Shown one piece after another: positions 54,083 through 62,171 of a stretch of DNA of 64,000 nucleotides; the stretch's first letter is position 1, and each line of letters begins with the position of its first letter. This stretch comes from Aquimarina sp. MMG016. GTDB lineage: Bacteria; Bacteroidota; Bacteroidia; Flavobacteriales; Flavobacteriaceae. The translations under genes were made by a program, and so were the position numbers. The notes below the pieces were generated by a model. The model saw nothing but the letters and a program-made list of their open reading frames with translations, was not told the DNA's origin and did no database searches. Location of the stretch: the NCBI RefSeq assembly GCF_018100805.1, contig NZ_JAGJEA010000002.1, positions 248,001 to 312,000 on the forward strand, given 5' to 3'.

Positions 54083-54313
54083 AACTTAAAAAATTTAGGT
54101 TTATTAATATTAATTTTTATCTGAGTTTTAATTTTAGACTTTACAATAAGTCGTTTCTTATGCTATGCAATTTATGAAAGTATATAACGATATAATATAA
54201 GTATAAACCCCTGTTTTATAGGGGAATTTTACCGTATACTAACGATGTGTTTTAATTCTTTTATGGTGTTTTTGACAGATGTTATATGAGCATGTACGAG
54301 TGTTGGCCTGACT

Positions 54314-54340
54314 TGCACATTGTATACAGTGTGCATTTTT
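54314..54340. promoter_or_regulatory. Near-perfect 22-bp palindrome plus T-run
   Basis: TGCACA and TGTGCA arms surround the palindromic core TGTATACA; 20 of 22 positions are symmetric. As RNA on the plus strand it forms a 9-bp stem with a TATA loop followed by TTTTT, so it could act as an attenuator as well as a protein-binding site. Confidence 0.5.
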
Positions 54341-54495
54341 AGTCAATTACCTATCTTATAATACTTGAAATATATTTTGAGATAAAGCTTACAGAAAAAA
54401 GGGTTTTTTTCCTCTTATATGATTTGATATTTATAAGTACTTTTAAGCTGTGTTTTAGATAATACAATCCCCGTGTTTTTTACAGTCGTCATACT

Positions 54496-54516
54496 ATATG
54501 TTCCGGTAGAACATAT
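54496..54516. promoter_or_regulatory. Perfect 8-bp inverted repeat, operator-like
   Basis: Arms ATATGTTC and GAACATAT are separated by CGGTA, 47 nt before the lipoprotein start. The symmetry and position suit a dimeric regulator. Confidence 0.45.
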
Positions 54517-54563
54517 GTTTACTTATATCTGATTTTTGACACTAATATTATAAACCACACATC

Positions 54564-54917
54564 ATGATAACTACTAAATGGTTACAACGACTCGGAGTAT
54601 TATGCTTAGTACTGTTATGTTTTTCTTGCTATTCTGTGAAGATAGTAAGTACAATGGGTACTCCTAATCCTGATCCTATGAATGATAACGATGATGATTA
54701 TCGAAATAAAAGAGTCATCATACTAGATACAGTGATCAAAGCCGGCACAACTACCGATGCTATTGGTCTTCGAACACAACGGGAGGGATGTTCATCAGGA
54801 AAATTACACTCTGTAGAATATAAAAATACTTTTGGTGGATCACTATTATACCTTGTCACTTTTGGGAATAAGCGAAAGGTAAGAGTAAAATATGTTTGTA
54901 TGAAAACTGAAAATTAA
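54564..54917 (+). CDS. Bor-like lipoprotein
   Basis: This 117-aa protein has a lipoprotein signal (hydrophobic helix, lipid Cys22 in CFSCYS). A polar, acidic linker follows (PNPDPMNDNDDDYRNKR). The C-terminal half (EGCSSGKLHSVEYKNTFGGSLLYLVTFGNKRKVRVKYVC) parallels lambda Bor/Iss: a Cys after an extended region, then a V-E-x-K-x-TF block, a hydrophobic LLYLVTFG and a final Cys in a V-Y-C-like end. Bor proteins are surface lipoproteins linked to serum resistance. The flavoprotein starts 7 nt downstream, so the two form an operon facing the giant-protein genes. Assignment to Bor is moderate. Confidence 0.5.
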   Translation: MITTKWLQRLGVLCLVLLCFSCYSVKIVSTMGTPNPDPMNDNDDDYRNKRVIILDTVIKAGTTTDAIGLRTQREGCSSGKLHSVEYKNTFGGSLLYLVTFGNKRKVRVKYVCMKTEN

Positions 54918-54924
54918 ACAACCA

Positions 54925-56541
54925 ATGGCAACTACAACAACTTTTCAAAAATCTGAATGGGATACCTTACATAGAAATGGTCCTTTTAGATTAAAAATGC
55001 TACAGATTACAGAGTTAGAAGGAAAAACAAATATGCCTTCTTCTATAGATCGATATAATGATGCTGCAAAAGAGATACAAAGACTTATTAAAGAGGCACA
55101 AGATCATAATCATGGATTTCGTGCTTATGGGTCTAGATGGTCTATGTCTAATATTGCGCATCATTCGGATAGAATGCACTTTAATAGTTATATGAATATC
55201 GACCTTCCTATTCTATCTGATGAAGTACATTCTGATTCATCCTATGATCCAAGCAATCTGTTCTTCTTTCAATGTGGAAATACTATAAAAGAAATCTCTC
55301 AAGCTTTGGGTGCCCATGGAAAATCTCTAAAGACAACCGGGGCCAGTAATGGACAGACTATTGCTGGATGTATCTCCACAGGGGTGCACGGTTCTGCATT
55401 AGATGTAGGTTCTGTACAAGATTATGTTGTGGGATTAAACCTGATAATTGGACCTAATGACGATGATATAGTATATATAGAACGAGAGACTAAACCTGCT
55501 CTTACAGATGCTTATGCTTATAAAATTAAAGCAAGAGTGATAAGAGATGATGACACGTTCAATGCAGCCTTAGTAAGTTTAGGATCTTTTGGATTTATAC
55601 ATGGAGTAGTTATTGAAGCCGAAGATCGTTTTTTACTGAAACGTTATGTGCGAAAAATCGATAAGAATATTGCCTTGAAAATGGCTGATACCATGGATTT
55701 CGAAAATTCTGGGTTTATAATTCCCGAAGAAACCGATGCCCATGGAAAACCTAACCGACCATATCATTATAAAGTGTTTATTAATCAGTATGTAGATGAT
55801 CCTGAGTATGTAGTGGAAGCAATGTATAAAAAAGCATATGCTACACCATATCCGGATCCTTTTACCACCATAGAGAAATCAGTATATAGGGATTTGATTT
55901 ATCTTTTGATTAATATTAGTCAAAAATTTCCAAAGGCGATACCCTGGTTTATTAAACGATTAGAAAAAACAATTCTTCCGGAGGTTAATGAAGAAACCTT
56001 AGGCACTCTGTATGAGACCTTTTGGGATGCTCCATATCAGGGTCCCGCCTTTGCCTGTTCTTTTGGTGTAGACCATAAAGATTCATCAAAAGTTTTAAAA
56101 ATATTGACAGATCTTACAATAAATGAAGGGCCAATCCCTGGAATATTCGCGATGAGGTTTGTAAAACAATCTGAGGCCACTATGGCGTTTACAAAGTTTC
56201 CTATTAGTTGTGTGATTGAGATCGATGGAGTATTATGGGAAAAAAGTAGAAAATTAATGAGTTTAAAAGAGTTCTCTCGTAGGATGATACAAGTCTTGCA
56301 ACAACATAACATAGAATTCACTATGCATTGGGGTAAAAATGCAGATTGGGGATTTCCAGGTTTGGTAAACTATATGTTTAGTGATAAAGCAGATGCCTGG
56401 AAAGCACAACGAAATAAATTGCTTTCTCCAGAAATGCAAAAGTTGTTTTCTAATGACTTTTTAAAAACTATTGGATTAGCTGATATGGATACAATTATAC
56501 CCATACCTATAGATGATGGAGCAGTTGCCCCAATTGTTTAA
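54925..56541 (+). CDS. FAD-binding aldonolactone-oxidase-like enzyme
   Basis: This 538-aa PCMH-type flavoprotein has the FAD-binding half at about residues 45-210 (RAYGSRWSMSNIAHH, FFFQCGNTIKEISQALGAHGKSLKTTG, TIAGCISTGVHGSALDVGSVQDYVVGLNLIIG). The C-terminal half continues to IEFTMHWGKNADWGFPGLVNYM, like D-arabinono-1,4-lactone oxidases. The first motif reads GSRWS where covalently linked family members have GSGHS with the FAD-linking His, so the FAD is probably not attached at that site. There is no signal peptide. It is co-transcribed with the Bor-like lipoprotein. Substrate is unknown. Confidence 0.75.
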   Translation: MATTTTFQKSEWDTLHRNGPFRLKMLQITELEGKTNMPSSIDRYNDAAKEIQRLIKEAQDHNHGFRAYGSRWSMSNIAHHSDRMHFNSYMNIDLPILSDEVHSDSSYDPSNLFFFQCGNTIKEISQALGAHGKSLKTTGASNGQTIAGCISTGVHGSALDVGSVQDYVVGLNLIIGPNDDDIVYIERETKPALTDAYAYKIKARVIRDDDTFNAALVSLGSFGFIHGVVIEAEDRFLLKRYVRKIDKNIALKMADTMDFENSGFIIPEETDAHGKPNRPYHYKVFINQYVDDPEYVVEAMYKKAYATPYPDPFTTIEKSVYRDLIYLLINISQKFPKAIPWFIKRLEKTILPEVNEETLGTLYETFWDAPYQGPAFACSFGVDHKDSSKVLKILTDLTINEGPIPGIFAMRFVKQSEATMAFTKFPISCVIEIDGVLWEKSRKLMSLKEFSRRMIQVLQQHNIEFTMHWGKNADWGFPGLVNYMFSDKADAWKAQRNKLLSPEMQKLFSNDFLKTIGLADMDTIIPIPIDDGAVAPIV

Positions 56542-56571
56542 AACAGGTATTTAGATATCTCTACTTATTTA

Positions 56572-57207
56572 TTAATCTTGCAACACCATTTGAATTCCTA
56601 ATAGAATAAAAAGACCTCCAGTTGTTTTTGTCAACCATAATTTAACTTTTGGATTTCTATTAATCATAGAGGCTAACCTAGCAGAAAATAAAGCTAATAC
56701 AAGACACCATATTGTACCTGTAAGCACAAAGGTAATACCCAAAATCAAAAATGGTAAAGAATCTTTAGCGTAGTTAGGATTTATAAACTGTGGTAAAAAT
56801 GCTAAAAAGAACAGAGCAACTTTTGGGTTAAGAAGATTCGTAAAAACACCTGAAATATAAATCTTCGAATATTTTATTTTTTTATCGTTTCCTTCTTCGT
56901 TTTTTTGGGTATTAGCTTTAGATTTTGAAAGTAAAGAAATAACTCCTAAATAGATAAGATAAAGAGCTCCGGTATATTTGACAATATCAAAGGCTAATGC
57001 AGATTTTGCTAATAAAATGGATAAGCCTAAGGCTGCAAAAACACAATGTAAGATAGCGCCGGATGCTATTCCTAGAGCGGATATAATTCCAGATTTCTTT
57101 CCTTGAGAAATACTCCTTCCCAGAATATACATTGTATCTGCTCCAGGAGTGAGATTAAGGATAATACCTGCAATTAAAAAAGTGCTAAAGTTGATAATTC
57201 CGAACAT
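56572..57207 (-). CDS. LysE family amino acid exporter
   Basis: This 211-aa inner membrane protein has about six hydrophobic segments. RhtB/LysE features are LIAGIILNLTPGADTMYILGRSISQGKKSGIISALGIASG near the N terminus, KYTGALYLIYLGV, and VFTNLLNPKVALFFLAFLPQFI. These match LysE/RhtB translocators that export lysine, threonine or homoserine-type amino acids. The adjacent divergent Lrp/AsnC regulator (131 nt apart) is a common partner for such exporters, suggesting amino-acid-responsive control. Confidence 0.9.
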   Translation of the reverse strand: MFGIINFSTFLIAGIILNLTPGADTMYILGRSISQGKKSGIISALGIASGAILHCVFAALGLSILLAKSALAFDIVKYTGALYLIYLGVISLLSKSKANTQKNEEGNDKKIKYSKIYISGVFTNLLNPKVALFFLAFLPQFINPNYAKDSLPFLILGITFVLTGTIWCLVLALFSARLASMINRNPKVKLWLTKTTGGLFILLGIQMVLQD

Positions 57208-57338
57208 ATTGACTTGTTTTATTAAGTTTACTAATTCAAAGTTATATGTTAAAATGGATACTTCGAAGAGGAATCATTGCTATATTTTTGTTTTTACAAA
57301 TGAAAAATGTTTATTTCAGTATAAAAACCAACGATTAT

Positions 57339-57782
57339 ATGCTTAGAGATAATTTGGACAGAAAAATTTTAGAATTATTACAAAAAAATGCACGTTTATC
57401 ATTTGCCCAGATTGGTAGAGAAGTAGCACTTTCTCCTTCTGCAGTGGCAGAACGTGTACAAAGGTTAGAAGATGCTGAGGTGATTACAGGATATATAACA
57501 CAGGTTAATCCTTCAAAACTTGGATGGCTGCTTTCTGCAATTATTATGATGAGTGTAAACAGAATTAATTTTCAACCATTTATTGATACGTTAGGTGATT
57601 ATCCTGAGATGGAGTCCTGTACAAGGATAACTGGTAAAGATTGCTTGATTATGAAATTTCATTTAAGAGATAGCGCACATTTAGAAGAAGTTATTAATAA
57701 ATTAACATTGCACGGAGACCCCACAACTCTCCTTATTTTGAATGAATTAAAAAAAGATAATAAAGTAACTATTGATAAATAG
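57339..57782 (+). CDS. Lrp/AsnC family transcriptional regulator
   Basis: This 147-aa protein starts at MLRDNLDRKILELLQKNARLS (ATG at 57339). A longer frame opens 31 codons earlier but does not resemble the family. It has an N-terminal helix-turn-helix (FAQIGREVALSPSAVAERVQRLEDAEVITGY) and a C-terminal RAM/AsnC effector domain (LLSAIIMMSVNR..., ESCTRITGKDCLIMKFHLRDSAHLEEVINKL). Such regulators bind amino acids and usually control a neighbouring transporter, here the divergent LysE exporter. Confidence 0.9.
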   Translation: MLRDNLDRKILELLQKNARLSFAQIGREVALSPSAVAERVQRLEDAEVITGYITQVNPSKLGWLLSAIIMMSVNRINFQPFIDTLGDYPEMESCTRITGKDCLIMKFHLRDSAHLEEVINKLTLHGDPTTLLILNELKKDNKVTIDK

Positions 57783-57789
57783 ATCTTTT

Positions 57790-58920
57790 TTATTCAATCT
57801 TATTAATCTCTATAATACGATGTGTAGCACTCGTATCCCCATACGAATTTCCATTAGTTGCTATAAAAACACGCCCGGTTGGAGACACTGCAATATCTCG
57901 AATACGACCAAAATCTCCTGAAAAGAATACTTCTTCATTAACAATAGTAGTTCCATCAGCACTTAAGGTCAGCGCAATTAACTGCTGTTCTTTTAACACA
58001 GTCATTATTAACTTATTCGTCCACTGCGGAATTCGACTACCAGTATAATATACCAGATCGGACGGAGCAATAGTTGGCGTCCAGTTAAAAATAGATTCAG
58101 TCGTTGGGGTGGTATTATTAAAATCCTGTTCACTTTGCGTATCAATCACTCCTCTTACATTGGGCCATCCATAATTAGCAGCTGCCATAATACGATTAAT
58201 CTCATCATCGGTGTTAGGGCCATGTTCAGAACTATAAATTTCACCATTGGCAAGCTGTACTAATCCCTGTGCATTTCTATGGCCTACACTATAAACATAA
58301 CTATTAGGAAAAGGGTTATCACTAGGTATACTGCCATCCAGGTTAAGTCTAAGAACCTTACCACCCAATGAATTCATATCTTGTGATAGATTTGTATTCC
58401 CTGCATCTCCTGTGGTCATCATTAGGTGAAGGTCAGGAGTGATGAGTATACGAGAACCACTATGAATGTTATTAGCCGGTATATTATCTAGCAATGTTAT
58501 TTCATCAGATAAGACATTATTGCTATATGTAAAACGCACTAATCGTTCTACCAAATCATTACCTTGTCTATAGGTATATACCGTGTATACATAAGGATCA
58601 GTATTAAAATTTGGATGATGCACCATTCCTAATAGTCCACTTTCCTGAACTTGTGCTACATTATTAATGGTGATTACATCTATTTGATCACCTGTATCCG
58701 GATTAATTCTGCTGATTTTCCCATTTCGCTCTGTTACCCAGAGAAAATTATCTGGTCCCCAGGTTAATTCCCAAGGCACACTTAAGGTACTAATTAAGGT
58801 TGTAGTAGCATCGGTTGTGTCCGGATCTGGGTTTGGATTACCAGAAGGGTCATCATCAGAGCAATAAAATAAAAGAAATGACACAAATACCGCTCCTAAG
58901 AACTTCAGTTCACTTTTCAT
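57790..58920 (-). CDS. PQQ-dependent sugar dehydrogenase, lipoprotein
   Basis: This 376-aa glucose/sorbosone dehydrogenase-like protein has a lipoprotein signal (Cys20 in FLLFYCSDDD, then acidic residues). The beta-propeller repeats include LSVPWELTWGPDNFLWVTERNGKISRINPDTG, the HSG segment NNIHSGSRILITPDLHLMMTTGDAGN (catalytic-type His), GHRNAQGLVQLANGEIYSSEHGPNTDDEINRIMAAANYGWPNVRG and VFIATNGNSYGD near the end. It oxidises sugars or similar alcohols at the cell surface using PQQ. Its stop lies 7 nt from the stop of the convergent Lrp gene. Confidence 0.88.
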   Translation of the reverse strand: MKSELKFLGAVFVSFLLFYCSDDDPSGNPNPDPDTTDATTTLISTLSVPWELTWGPDNFLWVTERNGKISRINPDTGDQIDVITINNVAQVQESGLLGMVHHPNFNTDPYVYTVYTYRQGNDLVERLVRFTYSNNVLSDEITLLDNIPANNIHSGSRILITPDLHLMMTTGDAGNTNLSQDMNSLGGKVLRLNLDGSIPSDNPFPNSYVYSVGHRNAQGLVQLANGEIYSSEHGPNTDDEINRIMAAANYGWPNVRGVIDTQSEQDFNNTTPTTESIFNWTPTIAPSDLVYYTGSRIPQWTNKLIMTVLKEQQLIALTLSADGTTIVNEEVFFSGDFGRIRDIAVSPTGRVFIATNGNSYGDTSATHRIIEINKIE

Positions 58921-59403
58921 AAGATTAATGTTTTAGGTTTTTACTTTTTAAAATAAACAGTATTCAAGGGGGACACTCAAAACATAATTCTATGCGTATA
59001 GTATAACCTTAGCTTTATGATTTTAGTATAAAAGCGTTCGGTTTTTAGGTAAAAAAAATTGTATGGAAACAAAAAATATAAAAAAATAGTGAAGAGATGT
59101 TAACCTTTTGGTTTCGGTTAACCTCTTGTTTCACTCTGTTTTTATTGATATTCAGGGTTTAAAAAATATTGAAAATTCTATGTATAGTAAACCGTGTTTT
59201 GACTAATATTTTTTAGGAAAAAATCCCTAAATCTATACTACGTATGACCAAGTATTTCTTCAGTTATTTGTCCTGTACAAAAGAATCTATTTCACTATCC
59301 AAATAAGGGCAAAGCTCTCTTTCAAGAAAATTACTACCCATATAAATTTACAATCGTAAAACTGCTACAGGTTTTATGAAAAACTATCACAATAAAGAAC
59401 ATC
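58921..59403. other. Gene-free spacer with one strong hairpin
   Basis: This 483-bp spacer lies between the divergent PQQ dehydrogenase and the outer membrane barrel gene. No open frame of note is seen. It holds a notable inverted repeat at 59092-59127 with arms AAGAG plus GTTAACC and GGTTAAC plus CTCTT around a 10-nt loop, without a following T-run, so an operator or mRNA leader structure is more likely than a terminator. Promoters for both genes must lie here. Confidence 0.5.
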
Positions 59404-61791
59404 ATGAAAAAGAGCAATCAATTTTTCACAATTTTATTTTTTCCCTTTTGCATTTTCGCACAGCATCAGATTACCGGAACTGTAAAAGACTCATTAAGCT
59501 ATATAGAGTTTGCTAACGTAGTATTAACCAATAGTAATAATGAGTTTGTAAAAGGTACTATTACGGATGAAAAAGGATCTTTTTTATTAGAGGTTGAGCC
59601 AGGAGATTATGTCTTAACTATAACTTTTATAGGGTATAAAAAATATAGCAGTAGTATTACAGTTTCTAAAGATCTTACTATAGGAGAAATCACCTTACAA
59701 GAGGATGCTTCTCAACTAAACGAAATAGTGATTACAGCCGAGAAGAAACTTATCGAGAGAAAAGTAGATAGATTGGTATTTAATGTAGAGCAATCTATCT
59801 CAGCCTCTGGAGGATCATCTTTGGATGCACTAAAAGTCACTCCCAGAATACGAGTCCAGAATGATCAGATTTCAATGATTGGTAAAAGTGGTATGGGAGT
59901 TCTGGTTGATGATAGACTCATTCAACTTTCAGGAGAGGATTTAACCAATTTTCTTAAAACTATCAAGTCTGATGATATTAAGAGTATAGAAGTAATTACC
60001 AATCCTCCTGCCAAGTATGAAGCAGAAGGCAATAGTGGGCTAATCAACATTAAGCTTAAGAAGAGTAGGCAAGATAGTTGGAACCTGGCAATTCGATCGG
60101 CATACCAACAGGCTTCATATCCTACCGGAAATTTTGGTATGGGGTTTACATATCAGAAGAATAAACTTACCTTATTTTCTGATGTTAACTATACTAAGGG
60201 ATCAATTGCACCAGATAAAAAGTACTATATAGATTATCCGGAACAATTTTGGTTCGAACAGCATCAAACACGAGATTTTACCAATGCTTTGGGATATAAG
60301 CTAGGGGTAGATTATAAACTCTCAGAAAAACTAACAACAGGATTTCAACTTCTAGGAAGTTATAATGAACCTAATATAGAAGAAAATAATAGAACTACGC
60401 TCACAAATGTAGCAACGAGATTAGTCGATTCATTGATCATTACCAGGTCTAAAACATATAGAAAAAGAGCTTACAATTCTATAAACTATCATATGGTTTA
60501 TGAGATGGATACAATTGGTAGGGTATTATCCTTGGATGTGGATTATTTTAAATACAGGAGTGATGACGAAAGGATATTTTCATCCAACAACTTTTTTGCG
60601 AATGGAGCGACAATTCCTAATTCATTTTTTGCAGCACAGAATATTGGGGATCAGGATATATCTAATTATGCTGTCAATATAGATATGCAGCATCCTATAA
60701 AAGATGTCAATTTTAATTATGGGGGTAAACTATCCTTTACAGATACCAAAAATGGAGTGCTATTCAATGAATTAACCACAGGGATTCCGATAATAGACCC
60801 AATGCAAAGTAATGAATTCGAATATAAAGAAGATACACAGGCTTTATATGTGTCTGCTAGCAAGGCGATAGGAGAAAAGTGGGAAGCACAGTTAGGGTTA
60901 AGGATGGAAAGCACTCAATTAGAAGGAAATTCTATTACACTAAATCAAATTAACAAAAACTCGTACACAGAACTTTTTCCCACAGCATATCTGTTATATA
61001 TGATTAATGATGATAATACGCTATCATTAAACTATGGAAGGAGAATAGACAGGCCTACTTTTGGGTGGTTAAACCCATTCAGATGGTACTCTTCATTATT
61101 TTCTTTCTCAGAAGGTAATCCAATGCTACAGCCTTCATTCACCACTAATATAGAATTAGAATATGCACATGGAGACAATTGGATAAATTCAATTTATTAT
61201 TCTAAACTTTCTGACGGATTCGAGTTTGTTACAGACGTTGATCAAGCCACCAATACTCAGATGATCGTGGCCAGAAACTTTATAGAAACTGATATCATAG
61301 GACTGTTTGAGATGGTATCGATAGAACCGTGGGATTGGTTATCTGTTAATGCTGCATTGAATATCTATTATAGTCATGCTGAATCAAAGATACCGATCAC
61401 CAATCAATCTTTGTCCGGATGGAACCTGGAAAGTTTTATTAGTAGTGACATTGTATTACAAAAAGACAATAACATTTTAGCTAATGTTACCTATATAGTA
61501 GCATCTGATGGTGTAGATAATTTGGATCGAAACACCGCGTTTTCCCAACTAGATGCCTCCCTAAAACTGTTTTTCTTGGATAAGAACCTCCAGATTACGA
61601 TTGCTGCCAATGATATACTGAGCAGTAGTAGGCCAGAATATATTGGAGTTTCTAATAATCTAAGAACCAGTTTTCAAAATTATTATGATACCCGAAATTT
61701 TAAAATTGCAATGTCCTACAATCTAGGCAAGAAGATCGATAGAGAAGATCGGGAAGCCAAGAATGAAGTAGAAAAAGAGAGGGTGAATTAA
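59404..61791 (+). CDS. Outer membrane beta-barrel protein with CarboxypepD_reg and TonB plug domains
   Basis: This 795-aa OMP_b-brl_3-type receptor has a signal peptide (MKKSNQFFTILFFPFCIFAQ), then a CarboxypepD_reg domain (ITGTVKDSLSYIEFANVVLTNSNN, TDEKGSFLL, LNEIVITAEKKLIER) at about 20-115. A plug-like domain follows (SIEVITNPPAKYEAEGNSGLINIKLKKS near 195-225), then a barrel of many strands that includes NYGRRIDRPTFGWLNPFRWY. It resembles the Bacteroidota family of TonB-dependent-receptor-like proteins without a clear substrate. It is the first gene before the double-glycine peptide (157 nt apart, same strand) and may act in uptake, export or immunity of that peptide; that link is proximity only. 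Confidence 0.82.
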   Translation: MKKSNQFFTILFFPFCIFAQHQITGTVKDSLSYIEFANVVLTNSNNEFVKGTITDEKGSFLLEVEPGDYVLTITFIGYKKYSSSITVSKDLTIGEITLQEDASQLNEIVITAEKKLIERKVDRLVFNVEQSISASGGSSLDALKVTPRIRVQNDQISMIGKSGMGVLVDDRLIQLSGEDLTNFLKTIKSDDIKSIEVITNPPAKYEAEGNSGLINIKLKKSRQDSWNLAIRSAYQQASYPTGNFGMGFTYQKNKLTLFSDVNYTKGSIAPDKKYYIDYPEQFWFEQHQTRDFTNALGYKLGVDYKLSEKLTTGFQLLGSYNEPNIEENNRTTLTNVATRLVDSLIITRSKTYRKRAYNSINYHMVYEMDTIGRVLSLDVDYFKYRSDDERIFSSNNFFANGATIPNSFFAAQNIGDQDISNYAVNIDMQHPIKDVNFNYGGKLSFTDTKNGVLFNELTTGIPIIDPMQSNEFEYKEDTQALYVSASKAIGEKWEAQLGLRMESTQLEGNSITLNQINKNSYTELFPTAYLLYMINDDNTLSLNYGRRIDRPTFGWLNPFRWYSSLFSFSEGNPMLQPSFTTNIELEYAHGDNWINSIYYSKLSDGFEFVTDVDQATNTQMIVARNFIETDIIGLFEMVSIEPWDWLSVNAALNIYYSHAESKIPITNQSLSGWNLESFISSDIVLQKDNNILANVTYIVASDGVDNLDRNTAFSQLDASLKLFFLDKNLQITIAANDILSSSRPEYIGVSNNLRTSFQNYYDTRNFKIAMSYNLGKKIDREDREAKNEVEKERVN

Positions 61792-61870
61792 GTAAAAACA
61801 TACTGTTTAATACATCTAATTATAGCTGATTATACCAGTTGTACAGGGATCGTATTGAAGTTAAGATAAT

Positions 61871-61880
61871 GCTTGCAAGC
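61871..61880. promoter_or_regulatory. 10-bp palindrome upstream of the precursor gene
   Basis: GCTTGCAAGC is perfectly symmetric and lies 68 nt before the peptide start. It may bind a regulator, but short palindromes also occur by chance. Confidence 0.25.
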
Positions 61881-61948
61881 TGAGACCAACAAGGAATCTA
61901 ATGTCTGTAAACTGTGATTCAATTATCTAAATATTAAATTTTATCAAA

Positions 61949-62095
61949 ATGAAAAATCAAAAATTCAATGCCAGAGAGTTCTTAAATGTAAAAACGTTAT
62001 CTCCACTAGAAGAAACACAAATCGTAGGGGGTAGAGATAAAGTTAAAGTAAAAGTAAAAGTGAAGATCAAAACCAGACTCACTACAACACTTTAA
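61949..62095 (+). CDS. Double-glycine leader precursor peptide (RiPP/bacteriocin-like)
   Basis: This is a 48-aa peptide. The 28-residue leader ends LSPLEETQIVGG: with Gly at -1 and -2, Ile at -4, Glu at -8, Ser at -11 and Leu at -12, it matches the canonical double-glycine leader consensus LSxxELxxIxGG cleaved by C39 peptidases. The 20-residue core starts Arg-Asp, continues as alternating Lys-Val/Ile (KVKVKVKVKIK) and ends TRLTTTL, with eight basic residues and one acidic one. The core has no Cys, so lanthionine rings are not expected. A JmjC-like oxygenase and a C39 transporter follow, in the same direction. The start codon has an A-rich leader (TTATCAAA). Confidence 0.8.
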   Translation: MKNQKFNAREFLNVKTLSPLEETQIVGGRDKVKVKVKVKIKTRLTTTL

Positions 62096-62116
62096 TAGTT
62101 GGAACCATAATGAAGG

Positions 62117-62143
62117 AATCGGGAGGATTTATTTCTCCTGATT
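62117..62143 (+). other. Intercistronic hairpin after the precursor gene
   Basis: Arms AATCGGGAG and CTCCTGATT (one G-U pair) surround a 9-nt loop. There is no T-run, so rather than a terminator it may stabilise the upstream mRNA and set the precursor above the enzyme. Confidence 0.45.
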
Positions 62144-62171
62144 TCTCTCTAAGGAATTAAAAGATAATATT

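Larger units (their letters stand above)
54083..54563. promoter_or_regulatory. Divergent control region of the giant-protein operon
   Basis: This 481-bp gene-free spacer separates divergent transcripts: the five-gene operon to the left and the lipoprotein/oxidase pair to the right. It holds a 22-bp near-palindrome at 54314-54335, a perfect inverted repeat at 54496-54516, and a smaller CCCCT/AGGGG hairpin at 54208-54224. No further open frame of note is seen. It probably holds both promoters and their operators; no regulator gene is next to it. Confidence 0.55.

Noticed and set aside
54208..54224. Intrinsic terminator with CCCCT/AGGGG arms
   Set aside because: No gene on either strand ends near it and the stem is only 5 bp, so it is listed only as part of the spacer.
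61949..62095. Lanthipeptide or sactipeptide precursor
   Set aside because: The core has no cysteine, and no LanB, LanC, LanM or radical SAM gene is seen in the window.
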